Positions 17,501 to 25,362 of a stretch of 64,000 bases of DNA are shown piece by piece. The translations under genes and the position numbers were made by a program. Within the stretch, counting starts at the first letter, position 1, and each line of letters starts with the position of its first letter. The notes under the pieces were generated by a model that was given only the letters and a program-made list of their open reading frames with translations, searched no databases and was not told where the DNA came from. This DNA comes from JBAYIE01 sp965279165 (GTDB lineage: Bacteria > Bacteroidota > Bacteroidia > UKL13-3): contig OZ257140.1 of assembly GCA_965279165.1 (NCBI GenBank), positions 2,542,001 through 2,606,000 of the forward strand, read 5' to 3'.

Positions 17501-18043
17501 GATCAAACTTTCTGTTTTACTTAAATTCCTGAAATCGGTAATAGATTTTACAGATTCAATAGCAATGTTTACAGCACTTGATTGTTCTAAAGATGGTGTA
17601 AGTTGCTGAACAGGTAATTCCATGGCATAAGCGCCATTCATATGGGTGATTTCATTTCCTTTACCATGCAACAATATTTCAGCACCATAAATCGGTATGC
17701 CTTTATAGGTTTGAGCCAATCGGATATGACTCTGGTTTGCATCATCGGTTTTATTATCAAGAAGGATGAAATTAATATTGTCTTCAACAACAATTGATTG
17801 GTTTGAAGCAGCTGCCAAATATTGTTTGGTGATTGCACTTGCATCCATTAATCCAATTGCTTCCAGATTTTTGTTATTTGCAACTGTAGATTTTTGGTGA
17901 ATCGCAACAGGTTGTACAAATCGGGTTGCATTTGTTTTCGGTAATTGCTGTTCTAAAGTTTTAGGTAAATTAGTTTGTGCCGAAATTCCGGTTAACGAAA
18001 AGGTTAAGATAAATGCACAAACAAGGTTCACTAATTTTTTCAT
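14597..18043 (-). CDS. Secreted M4 (thermolysin-like) metallopeptidase with T9SS sorting domain
   Basis: The start at 18043 gives MKKLVNLVCAFILTFSLTGISAQ, a clean signal peptide; the ATG at 18061 would add six residues. FTP and PepSY propeptide regions follow (about 50-235), then an M4 catalytic domain with HEMTH at residues 394-398 (zinc ligands and Glu) and INESMAD supplying the third ligand (Glu418). A long beta-propeller-like region comes next (about 530-870, with phrases such as ISDDGKICVFTDTLGKIHRF), then two similar roughly 85-residue beta repeats ending in VTAHDSTSHNYVV or its like. The last 70 residues (YPNPTTDVIHF to FIGKFIKN) are a type A T9SS sorting domain. It is probably a large extracellular or surface-attached protease. 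Confidence 0.92.
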   Translation of the reverse strand: MKKLVNLVCAFILTFSLTGISAQTNLPKTLEQQLPKTNATRFVQPVAIHQKSTVANNKNLEAIGLMDASAITKQYLAAASNQSIVVEDNINFILLDNKTDDANQSHIRLAQTYKGIPIYGAEILLHGKGNEITHMNGAYAMELPVQQLTPSLEQSSAVNIAIESVKSITDFRNLSKTESLIMHYDKPKSTLVIYQNHTKNIGYTLAWHIQIIPNLLETWDYYVDAHSGKVLHAFNHSCAADGPKTTTVSDINSINRTINTYQVGSSYYMVDASKSMFNPGSVIPTNPMGAIWTMDAQNTAGLNFAQIVSNDNLNWSTKAVSAQYNASQVFDYFKNTHNHISLNNQGGNILSVINVTNNNGVPLDNSFWNGQMLLYGNGNTSFRALVGSLDLAAHEMTHGVIQSSANLEYDGQSGAINESMADIFGCMLDRTDWLMGEDVVKSTVFPSGALRNLQDPHNGTTQGNNGWQPNHMSEYYTGSNDNGGVHLNSGILNRAYYLLATSISSSKAEKIYYRALTFYLTRYSQFSDLRYAVFQSASDLFGGSSSTEALAVKTAFDAVGIYDFNLLASYNTELTPNVGLEKILVYDPNYFNAFRMNITKTDGSTPTTLTMSTAIHKPSISDDGKICVFTDTLGKIHRFSLDGALNEAILFPTNSYYRQVAVSKDGSKLAATTTMNDSSIHIYIFQTNSWHQFKLYNATFVQGAKAPGLIKPGSLEWDYNGENILFDASYKIGDTTSFSDIALLNVWNNMQNGLGSGKVEKLISENSSDIKLMNPSFARNSPYIITYEMYNKSNGNYRIMCHNLLTGRYGMITDNNMIGTPTYSNLDNKLLFTTYDLSIQDTAIMSVSLNESKLEASAAPTILIPHVKWGNWYTVGQRQLVNIEKKLLHFKLSTLNPPAIGIVIGDSVLVKVSETATLTNLSADFMTSPFCKTEIGTVAQVSGHNKNNFTNPVMYKITAKDNSNKTYTVITQKPTESKLITSFSFQELNPVVSGTISNDTIKVIVPPTVDVTLLKATFTASAFAKVTVNGQPQVSGITENDFFNPLIYTVTAHDSTSHNYVVIVTSNTGLNELDTYKNISVYPNPTTDVIHFDLEGKVNYVISNLSGQIVNSGQSGKQQIAVQQLPAGMYFIQFNQSEKQFIGKFIKN

Positions 18044-18134
18044 GTTGATTTGGATTAACATAGATTTTTAATAGGTAGCAAGATACCGAATAACAACCGT
18101 TTAGCCAAACAGCTTTGTAATGCTTTTGTCGAAT

Positions 18135-18851
18135 TTACAAACCCTGAGCCAATACGTCGGCAATATGCAGAGATTTGAGGGATAACCCCTTTTTGCGGAT
18201 ATATGCGTCGAGGTGCATGAGACAGGAATAATCAGCACTTATCAGGTACTCTGCCCCGGTAGCTAAAGCATTATCTATTTTCTGTTGTGCCATTTGTACC
18301 GATATGTTTTCGTGACGTACTGCAAACGAACTGCCGAAACCACAACACGTTTCACAATCATTCATTTCTACCAATTCCAGGCCTTGTACTTGTTTTAATA
18401 AAGTACGAGGTTGGCTTTTAATCTTACATTCATTTATTGCGTGGCATGAATCCAAATAGGTGGCTTTTCCAAATAGAATTGAACCAAGATCTGTAACTTT
18501 AAGTACATCTACTAAAAATTCAGTTAATTCAAATGTCCTTTTTTGCAATTGGCGGTATTTGTTATGAAATGATGAATTCTGAAACAACAAATCATAGGAG
18601 TTGCGAATCATACCAACACAGGTTGCCCCCGGACAAACCATTTGGTTATTGGATACTTCGCGTAATAACTTTTCGCCCACTTCTCTTGCGTCATTCCAAT
18701 TTCCTGCATTAAATGCTGCATGTCCGCAACAAGTTTGTTCAATATTATAGCTAACAGTACAGCCGGCTTTCTCTAGCACTTTTATCATGTTAAAAGCGGT
18801 TTCAGGTCTAAACTGATCGATATAACAAGGAATAAATAAATCTACTTTCAT
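18135..18851 (-). CDS. Cysteine-rich (Fe-S)-binding protein, LutA/LldE family
   Basis: The 238-residue protein carries two CCG-type cysteine-rich domains: FIPCYIDQFRP with QTCCGHAAFNAG in the first half, then YLDSCHAINE with CETCCGFGSSF in the second. Such domains occur in heterodisulfide reductase subunit B and glycolate or lactate oxidase subunits. The stand-alone form with this length matches LutA/LldE/YkgE, a subunit of the LutABC L-lactate oxidation complex. The LutB and LutC partners are not in this window, so lactate oxidation is only one possibility. It lies 2 nt after the transporter gene and is cotranscribed with it. Confidence 0.85.
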   Translation of the reverse strand: MKVDLFIPCYIDQFRPETAFNMIKVLEKAGCTVSYNIEQTCCGHAAFNAGNWNDAREVGEKLLREVSNNQMVCPGATCVGMIRNSYDLLFQNSSFHNKYRQLQKRTFELTEFLVDVLKVTDLGSILFGKATYLDSCHAINECKIKSQPRTLLKQVQGLELVEMNDCETCCGFGSSFAVRHENISVQMAQQKIDNALATGAEYLISADYSCLMHLDAYIRKKGLSLKSLHIADVLAQGL

Positions 18852-18853
18852 GC

Positions 18854-20257
18854 CTAGGGATGGAATGTTTTAAAGTTCTTCATTCGGGCAACGAAATATA
18901 AACCGACAATAAAATAAATCATCAAGGCAATTATTGAGGCACGCATGCTACCGGTTAAATGCAGTAACAATCCATAACTGAACGTCCCCAGCACAATGGA
19001 TAATTTTTCGGCAACATCGTAAAAACTAAAATAGGATGCATGGTCAGGTGTATCGTCCGGAATGAGTTTGGCATATGTTGATCGCAATATGGCTTGTATA
19101 CCTCCCATTACCATTCCAACCAAGCCTCCCAATGCATAAAACTGAACTGCTGTTGTGGTGAAATAAGCCAGGATACAAACTACAATCCATACAATAACCA
19201 TGATTGTTAAAGTAAATATATTTCCAATTTTTTCGGATACCCTCGAAAATAGATTAGCCCCAATAATGGCAATCAACTGAATGATTAAAACGGTAATGAT
19301 TAAGTCTTGTGTTGGAAGATGCAATTCCTCTGCACCAAAAAGACTGGCGACATACATAACTGTTTGTACCCCCATACTGATAAAGAAAAATCCCCATAAA
19401 AAACGTTTTAAATGGTTATTGCTATTGTTCTGTTGTACTTCCCGGTATACTTTTTTCAACTCGTTCCATCCTTTTTTAAAAATAGGATCTCCCGGTTTTG
19501 AGTGATTGGTTCCATTTGGCAAATATCTGAACGGAATTTGGGCAAATCCCATCCACCAAATGCCTACGCTAACAAATGATAATCTACTTGCCAAACCTAC
19601 ATAATGGCTTTTAGATTCAGATAAAGCATCCGTTGCATTTTGCCCGGAAGCAATTAAATCAGCAGTCATTTGTTCCACGGCAAAAAAATTCTCAGGAAAA
19701 AGTATGGTAACCAGATTGATGATTAATAGAATAACACTACCGATATATCCCATCGAAAACCCGCGGGCACTTACCCGATCCAGTTTATCTTCAGATACAA
19801 TTTCGGGTAAATAGGCATTGTAAAATACAATACTGCCTCCAAATCCAACCAAGCTTAAAATAAATAAACCAATTCCGAGGGTGATTGTACCGGTATCAAA
19901 GAAGTACATTCCAATACACGATAATGCACCCAAATAGCAGAAAAATTTCATGAAGGATTTTTTATTCCCACGCGAATCGGCAATACCTGACAGTATCGGA
20001 GTAAATAATGTTAAAAGCAAAAAACCAAAAGAGAGGGAATAGGAATATAAGGCGGAAGAAACTACCGGGATTCCGAATACATGCAGGTAAAACGGACCAT
20101 CGGGGTTACTACCGGAGGCAATTGCGGCGGCTTTTGAAACGGATTCATAATAGGGAGGGAATATGGCAGTTGCAATCGTTAAGGAAAAAACAGAATTTGC
20201 CCAGTCATACATAGTCCACGACCAGGTTACTTTTTTGTCATTGCGTGTATCTGCCAT
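18854..20257 (-). CDS. MFS transporter, UMF1/Atg22-like family
   Basis: About 467 residues with roughly twelve membrane helices. The N-terminus WSWTMYDWANSVFSLTIATAIFPPYY is the signature of the UMF1 (Atg22-like) branch of the major facilitator superfamily; GIADSRGNKKSFMKFF is the MFS loop 2-3 motif. Eukaryotic Atg22 exports amino acids from vacuoles; bacterial substrates are mostly unknown. I use the ATG at 20257 (MADTRNDKKVTW); the longer in-frame start at 20323 would lie inside the terminator of the ribosomal protein operon. It is followed at once by the Fe-S protein gene. Confidence 0.85.
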   Translation of the reverse strand: MADTRNDKKVTWSWTMYDWANSVFSLTIATAIFPPYYESVSKAAAIASGSNPDGPFYLHVFGIPVVSSALYSYSLSFGFLLLTLFTPILSGIADSRGNKKSFMKFFCYLGALSCIGMYFFDTGTITLGIGLFILSLVGFGGSIVFYNAYLPEIVSEDKLDRVSARGFSMGYIGSVILLIINLVTILFPENFFAVEQMTADLIASGQNATDALSESKSHYVGLASRLSFVSVGIWWMGFAQIPFRYLPNGTNHSKPGDPIFKKGWNELKKVYREVQQNNSNNHLKRFLWGFFFISMGVQTVMYVASLFGAEELHLPTQDLIITVLIIQLIAIIGANLFSRVSEKIGNIFTLTIMVIVWIVVCILAYFTTTAVQFYALGGLVGMVMGGIQAILRSTYAKLIPDDTPDHASYFSFYDVAEKLSIVLGTFSYGLLLHLTGSMRASIIALMIYFIVGLYFVARMKNFKTFHP

Positions 20258-20296
20258 TTGTTGCAAATTAGACTTTTTAATAGAAAGGCGAAATAA

Positions 20297-20332
20297 AAAA
20301 AGCCGCTGGAAAAAAAATTCCAACGGCTTTTT
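20297..20332 (-). terminator. Rho-independent terminator of rplU-rpmA
   Basis: Two 15-nt arms (20297-20311 and 20318-20332) pair around a short loop with one mismatch; the core is AGCCGCTGGAA / TTCCAACGGCT. On the minus strand the stem is followed by a T run. It starts 19 nt past the rpmA stop and separates that operon from the transporter gene. Confidence 0.85.
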
Positions 20333-20351
20333 AAGACCATATACTATATTG

Positions 20352-20615
20352 TTAGTTTTCTACTTTAGGTGCAACCGATACGTAAGAACGATCGTCACGC
20401 TTCTTTCTGAATACAACTTTTCCTTCTACCAGTGCAAATAAGGTATGGTCTTTACCAATGCCTACATTGTCACCCGGGTGGTGTTTGGTTCCTCTCTGGC
20501 GAACGATGATGTTGCCTGGGATTACACTTTGTCCACCAAATATTTTAACGCCTAAACGTTTGCTATGCGATTCGCGACCATTCTTTGAACTACCGACGCC
20601 TTTCTTGTGTGCCAT
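20352..20615 (-). CDS. rpmA: 50S ribosomal protein L27
   Basis: An 87-residue bL27 protein, with MAHKKGVGSSKNGRESHSKRLGVK at the N-terminus and QRGTKHHPGDNVGIGKDHTLFAL in the middle. L27 sits next to the peptidyl-transferase centre of the large subunit. The N-terminus starts directly as MAHKKG, without the cleavable extension known from Firmicutes. It lies 27 nt after rplU in the usual rplU-rpmA order and ends just before a strong terminator. Confidence 0.98.
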   Translation of the reverse strand: MAHKKGVGSSKNGRESHSKRLGVKIFGGQSVIPGNIIVRQRGTKHHPGDNVGIGKDHTLFALVEGKVVFRKKRDDRSYVSVAPKVEN

Positions 20616-20642
20616 TTTATTTCGTAATTATCGGGTTAATGT

Positions 20643-20954
20643 TTAAGCTTTAATTGCTTCAATTTGAATTTTTGTTAAATATTGACGGTGACCATTCATC
20701 TTGCGGTAGCCTTTTCTTCTTTTCTTTTTGAAAACAAGGACTTTATCGCCTTTCAGATGGTTTAATACCTTGGCTTTTACCGAGGCTCCGTCTACGTTAG
20801 GTATTCCTACCGTTACTTTTCCGTTGTTGTCGAGCAACAACACGTTGTTCAGATCAATGCTGGCGCCTTCCTCTTGCGGCAAACGATGCACGTAAAGAGT
20901 TTGGTCTTTTTCTACTTTGAACTGCTGGCCAGCGATTTCCACTATTGCAAACAT
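20643..20954 (-). CDS. rplU: 50S ribosomal protein L21
   Basis: A 103-residue bL21 protein: MFAIVEIAGQQFKVEKDQTLYVHRL at the N-terminus, a basic middle (KVLVFKKKRRKGYRKMNGHRQYLT) and an IQIEAIKA end. It binds 23S rRNA in the large subunit. It is the first gene of the rplU-rpmA operon and has a near-consensus promoter at 20989-21019. Its length is normal for the family. Confidence 0.98.
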   Translation of the reverse strand: MFAIVEIAGQQFKVEKDQTLYVHRLPQEEGASIDLNNVLLLDNNGKVTVGIPNVDGASVKAKVLNHLKGDKVLVFKKKRRKGYRKMNGHRQYLTKIQIEAIKA

Positions 20955-20988
20955 GTATTTAATTATTAGTTTTTTATTAAAAGGATGG

Positions 20989-21019
20989 CAAAGATAGGAA
21001 CACTGCCATGGAAAACCAA
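20989..21019 (-). promoter_or_regulatory. Promoter of rplU-rpmA
   Basis: On the minus strand, TTG (complement of 21017-21019), a 20-nt spacer, then TATCTTTG (complement of 20989-20996): a perfect Bacteroidota -33/-7 promoter. The -7 element ends 34 nt before the rplU ATG. Confidence 0.75.
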
Positions 21020-21058
21020 ACTATATGGTGAAAAAACAAAGAATTTCCTATAAAAAGA

Positions 21059-21084
21059 AAACCCCCTGCCATGGCAGAGGGTTT
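21059..21084 (-). terminator. Rho-independent terminator of the T9SS cargo gene
   Basis: AAACCC, one mismatch, then the self-complementary CTGCCATGGCAG, one mismatch, and GGGTTT form a near-perfect hairpin. On the minus strand it is followed by a T-rich tract. It lies 28 nt past the stop codon at 21112. Confidence 0.85.
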
Positions 21085-21111
21085 CTAAAATCATTTGATT
21101 GGAATAATCAA

Positions 21112-22500
21112 TTATTCAACGATGGTTAGTTTTTTGCTCATGCTGGTACCGTTTACTGTCATAGTAACATTGTAAACACCTGCTTTTAAACCGTTTAAGT
21201 CTAAAATCTCTGCATTTTTACCACTATTGAAGTTTTTGCTGAATGCTTTCACTTCTTGACCTAATAAATTAACAATCGAGAAAGAAGCGGTTGCACTTTT
21301 TGCTAAATTAAATACCACTGCTGCTCCTTCTGAAGCATGTGCAGGGTTAGGATAAACTTCGCTCATCGCAAAATTGTTGTTGGTGATTTCATTCACGCCA
21401 ACGTTTCCTGTATTGGTTTTAAGATAAAAATCCAAACCGAAGAAACGCTCACTGTTCCAGATTAATCCTGGGATAAATCCATCAAAACTTACTGTGGTGT
21501 TCAATACCCATGGAGTATAAGCCGAAATTGGATCTACGTGAATCGATGAATTGTAAAAGGTTGGGTTTAACCAATCGTTACCACCTTCATTAATAGTTAA
21601 AGCATATCCGAAATAGTTTGTTCTTCTGGTTCCTGAAGGCAATGTTGCAGGATCTTTTTGGTAAATCATGATTGCTGTATCAGTACCAATAACTGCAGGA
21701 ACAGCAGATTTAAACGTAATTGAATAAGCAACTAAATCATCTGTAACTTGTGGTGCAACAGTCATTCCTGACGGTGCAGCATAGTTCATCACTTTTGCAG
21801 TCCAACGATTTTCAAAGCCACCTTCGAAATTAATTGCACTTGTAGTATCTGCTATAGTTAACAATACTGTTTGGGTGTAAAATGCATTTGCAGGCATTCT
21901 TACGCTTCCACCATTCCATCCCATCGAACCATAACGCATGGTACGGCTAGGCGGTCCAGGAAAGGTAAGTCCTTTTTTGGCAATTTGGTTTCCTTTAAAG
22001 TAATGGATGAACAAAGTATCTACAACAGGTACTTTTCCTCCAATACCATCACTAATTGAATCTACATTGCGTACATAACGATATAAGAATGCAATCGAAT
22101 CCAATTGGTAACCAACAAATTTACTTAGTTTTATACCCGGATTGTCTGTATAATCAATTACATCATCTTTCGGATCTAAAACTTGTGCAATGGAAACCTG
22201 ACCTAATCCATAAACAGTAGTTTCGCCTGATGTATACATCATTACACTTTTGGCGTTAGAATCATGGTACATAAAGTCAACATAATTCTTCAAACCCGAA
22301 GAAATGGTTGGATCTTTGTAAATCCAATCGTTAGGAGAATACCACGACTCAACATCAACTTTTCCGAATTTTGCGGATTTGTCTTTAGAAATTGCATTCA
22401 TCTCCGTATCAGGAATCAACGGATGTCTGTTAGGTACATTTTGCGCAAATCCAGCTGTGATTGCTGCAAATGCTGCTAAACTTAGTAGTAACTTTTTCAT
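21112..22500 (-). CDS. Secreted protein of unknown function with T9SS sorting domain
   Basis: The 462-residue protein has an N-terminal signal peptide (MKKLLLSLAAFAAITAGFAQ) and a type A T9SS sorting domain at the C-terminus (YPNPAHASEGAAVVFNL to SMSKKLTIVE), so it is exported and passed through the type IX machinery to the surface or medium. The middle is beta-rich with many Tyr, Trp and Asn residues and no motif I recognise. It is transcribed alone, with its own promoter-like element and terminator. A binding or structural surface role is possible but not shown. Confidence 0.85.
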   Translation of the reverse strand: MKKLLLSLAAFAAITAGFAQNVPNRHPLIPDTEMNAISKDKSAKFGKVDVESWYSPNDWIYKDPTISSGLKNYVDFMYHDSNAKSVMMYTSGETTVYGLGQVSIAQVLDPKDDVIDYTDNPGIKLSKFVGYQLDSIAFLYRYVRNVDSISDGIGGKVPVVDTLFIHYFKGNQIAKKGLTFPGPPSRTMRYGSMGWNGGSVRMPANAFYTQTVLLTIADTTSAINFEGGFENRWTAKVMNYAAPSGMTVAPQVTDDLVAYSITFKSAVPAVIGTDTAIMIYQKDPATLPSGTRRTNYFGYALTINEGGNDWLNPTFYNSSIHVDPISAYTPWVLNTTVSFDGFIPGLIWNSERFFGLDFYLKTNTGNVGVNEITNNNFAMSEVYPNPAHASEGAAVVFNLAKSATASFSIVNLLGQEVKAFSKNFNSGKNAEILDLNGLKAGVYNVTMTVNGTSMSKKLTIVE

Positions 22501-22541
22501 AATTTATCGTTTGTGTTTATTTAGTTTCTAATAAAAGGTTG

Positions 22542-22549
22542 CGAAAATA
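22542..22549 (-). promoter_or_regulatory. Candidate -7 element of the T9SS cargo gene
   Basis: The complement of 22542-22549 reads TATTTTCG, the same TAnnTTCG variant found before the genes at 10096 and 38785. It lies 41 nt before the ATG. No clear -33 TTG was found. Confidence 0.4.
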
Positions 22550-22621
22550 GATAAATTTCCCATTTTCGGAAATCTATTTTTATACTTAGATACCGACTAT
22601 GTAAAATGGGTTGCACCAAAT

Positions 22622-24556
22622 TTATACCTGAGTATCAATCCAATTGCCGTCATCCTTGATTATTCGGATGAGTTCATCCACTGCGGTTTCCTTGTTTACC
22701 CCTTTTTTGACAATATCCTTACCTTTATACAAAGTAATCTTTCCCGGACCCGACCCAACATAGCCATAATCGGCATCTGCCATTTCGCCCGGCCCGTTTA
22801 CAATACATCCCATAATGGCAATTTTTACACCCTTTAAATGGTCGGTGCTTTTTCGGATCAAAGCGGTAGTTTCCTGTAAATCAAATAAGGTGCGTCCACA
22901 ACTTGGGCAACTTATATATTCTGTTTTCGTTACCCTTGCTCTTCCTGCCTGGAGTATTCCAAAAGAAACCGTATTCAAATGATTTAAGTCCATTTTCGGT
23001 GCCGACAACAAAATCCCATCTCCAAAACCGTTTATCAAAGCTGTTCCGGCATCTATCGCACTATACAACATCACTTTCTCAGGATCTGCCTCTGAGTAAT
23101 GTAAAACACAAATTACCGGTAGTTTTATTTTTCGGGATAAAAGTTGAAAAAAGAACTGATTCAATTCTTTAACTGTTTCATCTGCAGATGGCTCTATGAG
23201 AATTACCCAATTTTCGAGCGACTGCAAGGATTGCCAAACATCTTCTGTAATCTCTTCGTATTTCAAATACAGAAAATTGAGTGCAGTAGAAAAAATTTTG
23301 GTGGATTGGAAATCGTTCCGGTTATAATAAGGATAGGCATTTGACTTGTCGCTCAAGAGTTGCCAGGTTGCAGCATCATAAATTGCTTTTAATCCGGTTG
23401 GTAGCATAAAATCAACTTTTTTATTTCCCAGAAATAAAAAATCGCAACCTTGATCACCCATATGCCATTTGTCGGTAGATGCTTCATAGGTGTATCCAAC
23501 TTGTTGCAACGATTCCATCGTAAGCGCAGGATGAGAACGAAAGTCGGCAATCACCCGTGGAACATGATGCCCGCCAACAATATTTACTTCCTTGGTTTCC
23601 CGCTTTTCAAAAGCAAAGGGTTGCCAAACCTTCGAGATTTCACCATTTGTAAGGTTATTTATAATAGTGGTGGATTGTTTTTTGGCGTAGCGTTCAACTA
23701 GTTTTTTAGCAACCGGAACTTCAAACTCAGGATCTTCTGTTAAGGAAACGCGTATGGTATCTCCAATGCCATCTTCTAATAAAGCACCAATTCCCAAAGC
23801 CGATTTAATCCTTCCGTCATTACCATCACCTGCTTCTGTTACACCTAAATGCAATGGATAATACATGTTGTTTTCATTCATCGTTTTTACCAACAAGCGA
23901 TAAGCCTCAACCATCACTTTAGGATTGCTCGACTTCATGCTGAGCACGATATTTTCGAAATTTTCACCTCTGCAGATGCGTAAAAATTCCATTGCACTTT
24001 CTACCATACCATGAGGCGAATCGCCATATCTGCTCATTATTCGATCGCTCAAAGAACCATGATTGGTGCCAATTCGCATGGCAGTTCCATATTCCTTGCA
24101 GATTTTAACCAACGGAATAAACTTGGTTCTTATTCTTTCCAGTTCTTCCTGATAGGCAGATTCCGTATAATCTATCTGTTCAAATTTTTTCTTGTCGGCA
24201 TAATTGCCCGGGTTAACACGCACCTTTTCAACAATTCGTGCAGCAACCTCAGCAGCGTTTGGGGTAAAATGAATATCCGCTATCAATGGAACATGAATAT
24301 GTTGAGAAGCCAGCGCCTTTTTTATCACTTCAAGATTCTGCGCTTCATTTATGCTCGGAGCAGTTAAGCGAACCATTTCACATCCTGCATCTACCATCCG
24401 AATGATTTGTTCCACGGATGCCTTCGTATCCATCGTATCGGTGGTAGTCATGCTTTGTATACGAATAGGGAAATTGCTACCAATTCCAATATCGCCCACC
24501 ATTACCGAGCTGGTTTTTCTTCTTGTGTAGATGGAGTAATTATCTATATAATCCAT
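22622..24556 (-). CDS. ispG: 4-hydroxy-3-methylbut-2-enyl diphosphate synthase (long form)
   Basis: IspG converts MEcPP to HMBPP in the non-mevalonate isoprenoid pathway using a [4Fe-4S] cluster. The N-terminal TIM barrel (VGDIGIGSNFPIRIQSMTTTDT, EMVRLTAPSINEAQNL, RIGTNHGSLSDRI) and C-terminal cluster domain (ISCPSCGRTLFD, AIMGCIVNGPGEMADADYGYVG) are clear. The roughly 645-residue length includes the central extra domain found in Bacteroidota, Chlamydiae and plants but absent from the E. coli form. I choose the ATG at 24556 (MDYIDNYSIYTRRKT); the longer frame to 24643 would overlap the SDR gene. It is probably cotranscribed with that gene. Confidence 0.95.
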   Translation of the reverse strand: MDYIDNYSIYTRRKTSSVMVGDIGIGSNFPIRIQSMTTTDTMDTKASVEQIIRMVDAGCEMVRLTAPSINEAQNLEVIKKALASQHIHVPLIADIHFTPNAAEVAARIVEKVRVNPGNYADKKKFEQIDYTESAYQEELERIRTKFIPLVKICKEYGTAMRIGTNHGSLSDRIMSRYGDSPHGMVESAMEFLRICRGENFENIVLSMKSSNPKVMVEAYRLLVKTMNENNMYYPLHLGVTEAGDGNDGRIKSALGIGALLEDGIGDTIRVSLTEDPEFEVPVAKKLVERYAKKQSTTIINNLTNGEISKVWQPFAFEKRETKEVNIVGGHHVPRVIADFRSHPALTMESLQQVGYTYEASTDKWHMGDQGCDFLFLGNKKVDFMLPTGLKAIYDAATWQLLSDKSNAYPYYNRNDFQSTKIFSTALNFLYLKYEEITEDVWQSLQSLENWVILIEPSADETVKELNQFFFQLLSRKIKLPVICVLHYSEADPEKVMLYSAIDAGTALINGFGDGILLSAPKMDLNHLNTVSFGILQAGRARVTKTEYISCPSCGRTLFDLQETTALIRKSTDHLKGVKIAIMGCIVNGPGEMADADYGYVGSGPGKITLYKGKDIVKKGVNKETAVDELIRIIKDDGNWIDTQV

Positions 24557-24579
24557 TTTAATGCTTGCTTTATTACTTA

Positions 24580-25281
24580 TTAAATATCTCCCAGTTGTGG
24601 ACGAATAACCAATTCTTCCACATCGGCCCCATCTGATAAGCAATAGATTTGATAAATTGTTTTAGCAATGTCTGTTGGATCTACAAAACGACTATCCGGC
24701 AAATCACTGCCGTCCCAAGAACGAGTTTTTACCGCACCCGGTAAAATAGCCGTAACTTTTACCCCGGTTTCCTTTAATTCGAGTCGCAATTGTTTGCTAA
24801 ATCCAAGCATAGCAAATTTGGAAATGGTATACGAGGCACCTGCTTCATAAGCCTGTAAACTGGCTATAGAGCATATATTGAAAATATTTCTTTGGATATT
24901 TTTCCCCAATTTACGGGTAAGGTGATAGGCACCCATTAAGTTGGTTTGCAACATGTTTTCTAAAGTGCCTTCCGGTTCATCCATTATGCTTCCGGTAATA
25001 AAATAGCCGGCATTATTGATTAGGACTTCTACCGAACCAAATATTCCAAGAACTTTAGTTCCAAACATATCTACGTCTTTCTTATTGGCTGCATCGGCTT
25101 TTAAAAACAAAAATTGTGCATTGGGAAACCTTTGTTTAAAATCGGTTGACATTTCGTCTATCTCGTTTTGATTACGGGCATATCCGGCTACATTAAATCC
25201 TGACACTGCGAAAATTTCAGCTACTGCACGCCCTATTCCATGCGTACATCCACTAATTACGATAGTTTTATTTTGATGCAT
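24580..25281 (-). CDS. Short-chain dehydrogenase/reductase
   Basis: A 233-residue SDR with the NAD(P) motif SGCTHGIGRAVAEIFA, the structural LINNAGYF, the catalytic Ser region NICSIAS and YTISKFAM (YxxxK). The C-terminus is of the classical SDR type. The substrate is not predictable. The ATG at 25281 (MHQNKTIVISG) is preferred because the alternative at 25299 falls inside a perfect -7 promoter element (complement of 25297-25304). It is divergent from the MlaE-like gene and probably leads an operon with ispG, 23 nt downstream. Confidence 0.88.
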   Translation of the reverse strand: MHQNKTIVISGCTHGIGRAVAEIFAVSGFNVAGYARNQNEIDEMSTDFKQRFPNAQFLFLKADAANKKDVDMFGTKVLGIFGSVEVLINNAGYFITGSIMDEPEGTLENMLQTNLMGAYHLTRKLGKNIQRNIFNICSIASLQAYEAGASYTISKFAMLGFSKQLRLELKETGVKVTAILPGAVKTRSWDGSDLPDSRFVDPTDIAKTIYQIYCLSDGADVEELVIRPQLGDI

Positions 25282-25296
25282 ATAAAAAATTGGAAC

Positions 25297-25304
25297 CAAA
25301 TTTA
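25297..25304 (-). promoter_or_regulatory. -7 promoter element of the SDR-ispG operon
   Basis: The complement of 25297-25304 reads TAAATTTG, a perfect TAnnTTTG match, 15 nt before the ATG at 25281. No -33 TTG at the right distance is evident. Confidence 0.55.
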
Positions 25305-25362
25305 AGCGTAACCTTATATATTTACACGGTTTTTATTTTAACAATAAACGCAACCATTCGGC

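Noticed and set aside
19672..24416. GTTCCACGG fragments resembling half of a parS site
   Set aside because: Both occurrences (about 19674 and 24412) lie inside genes and lack the second half of the TGTTTCACGTGAAACA palindrome.
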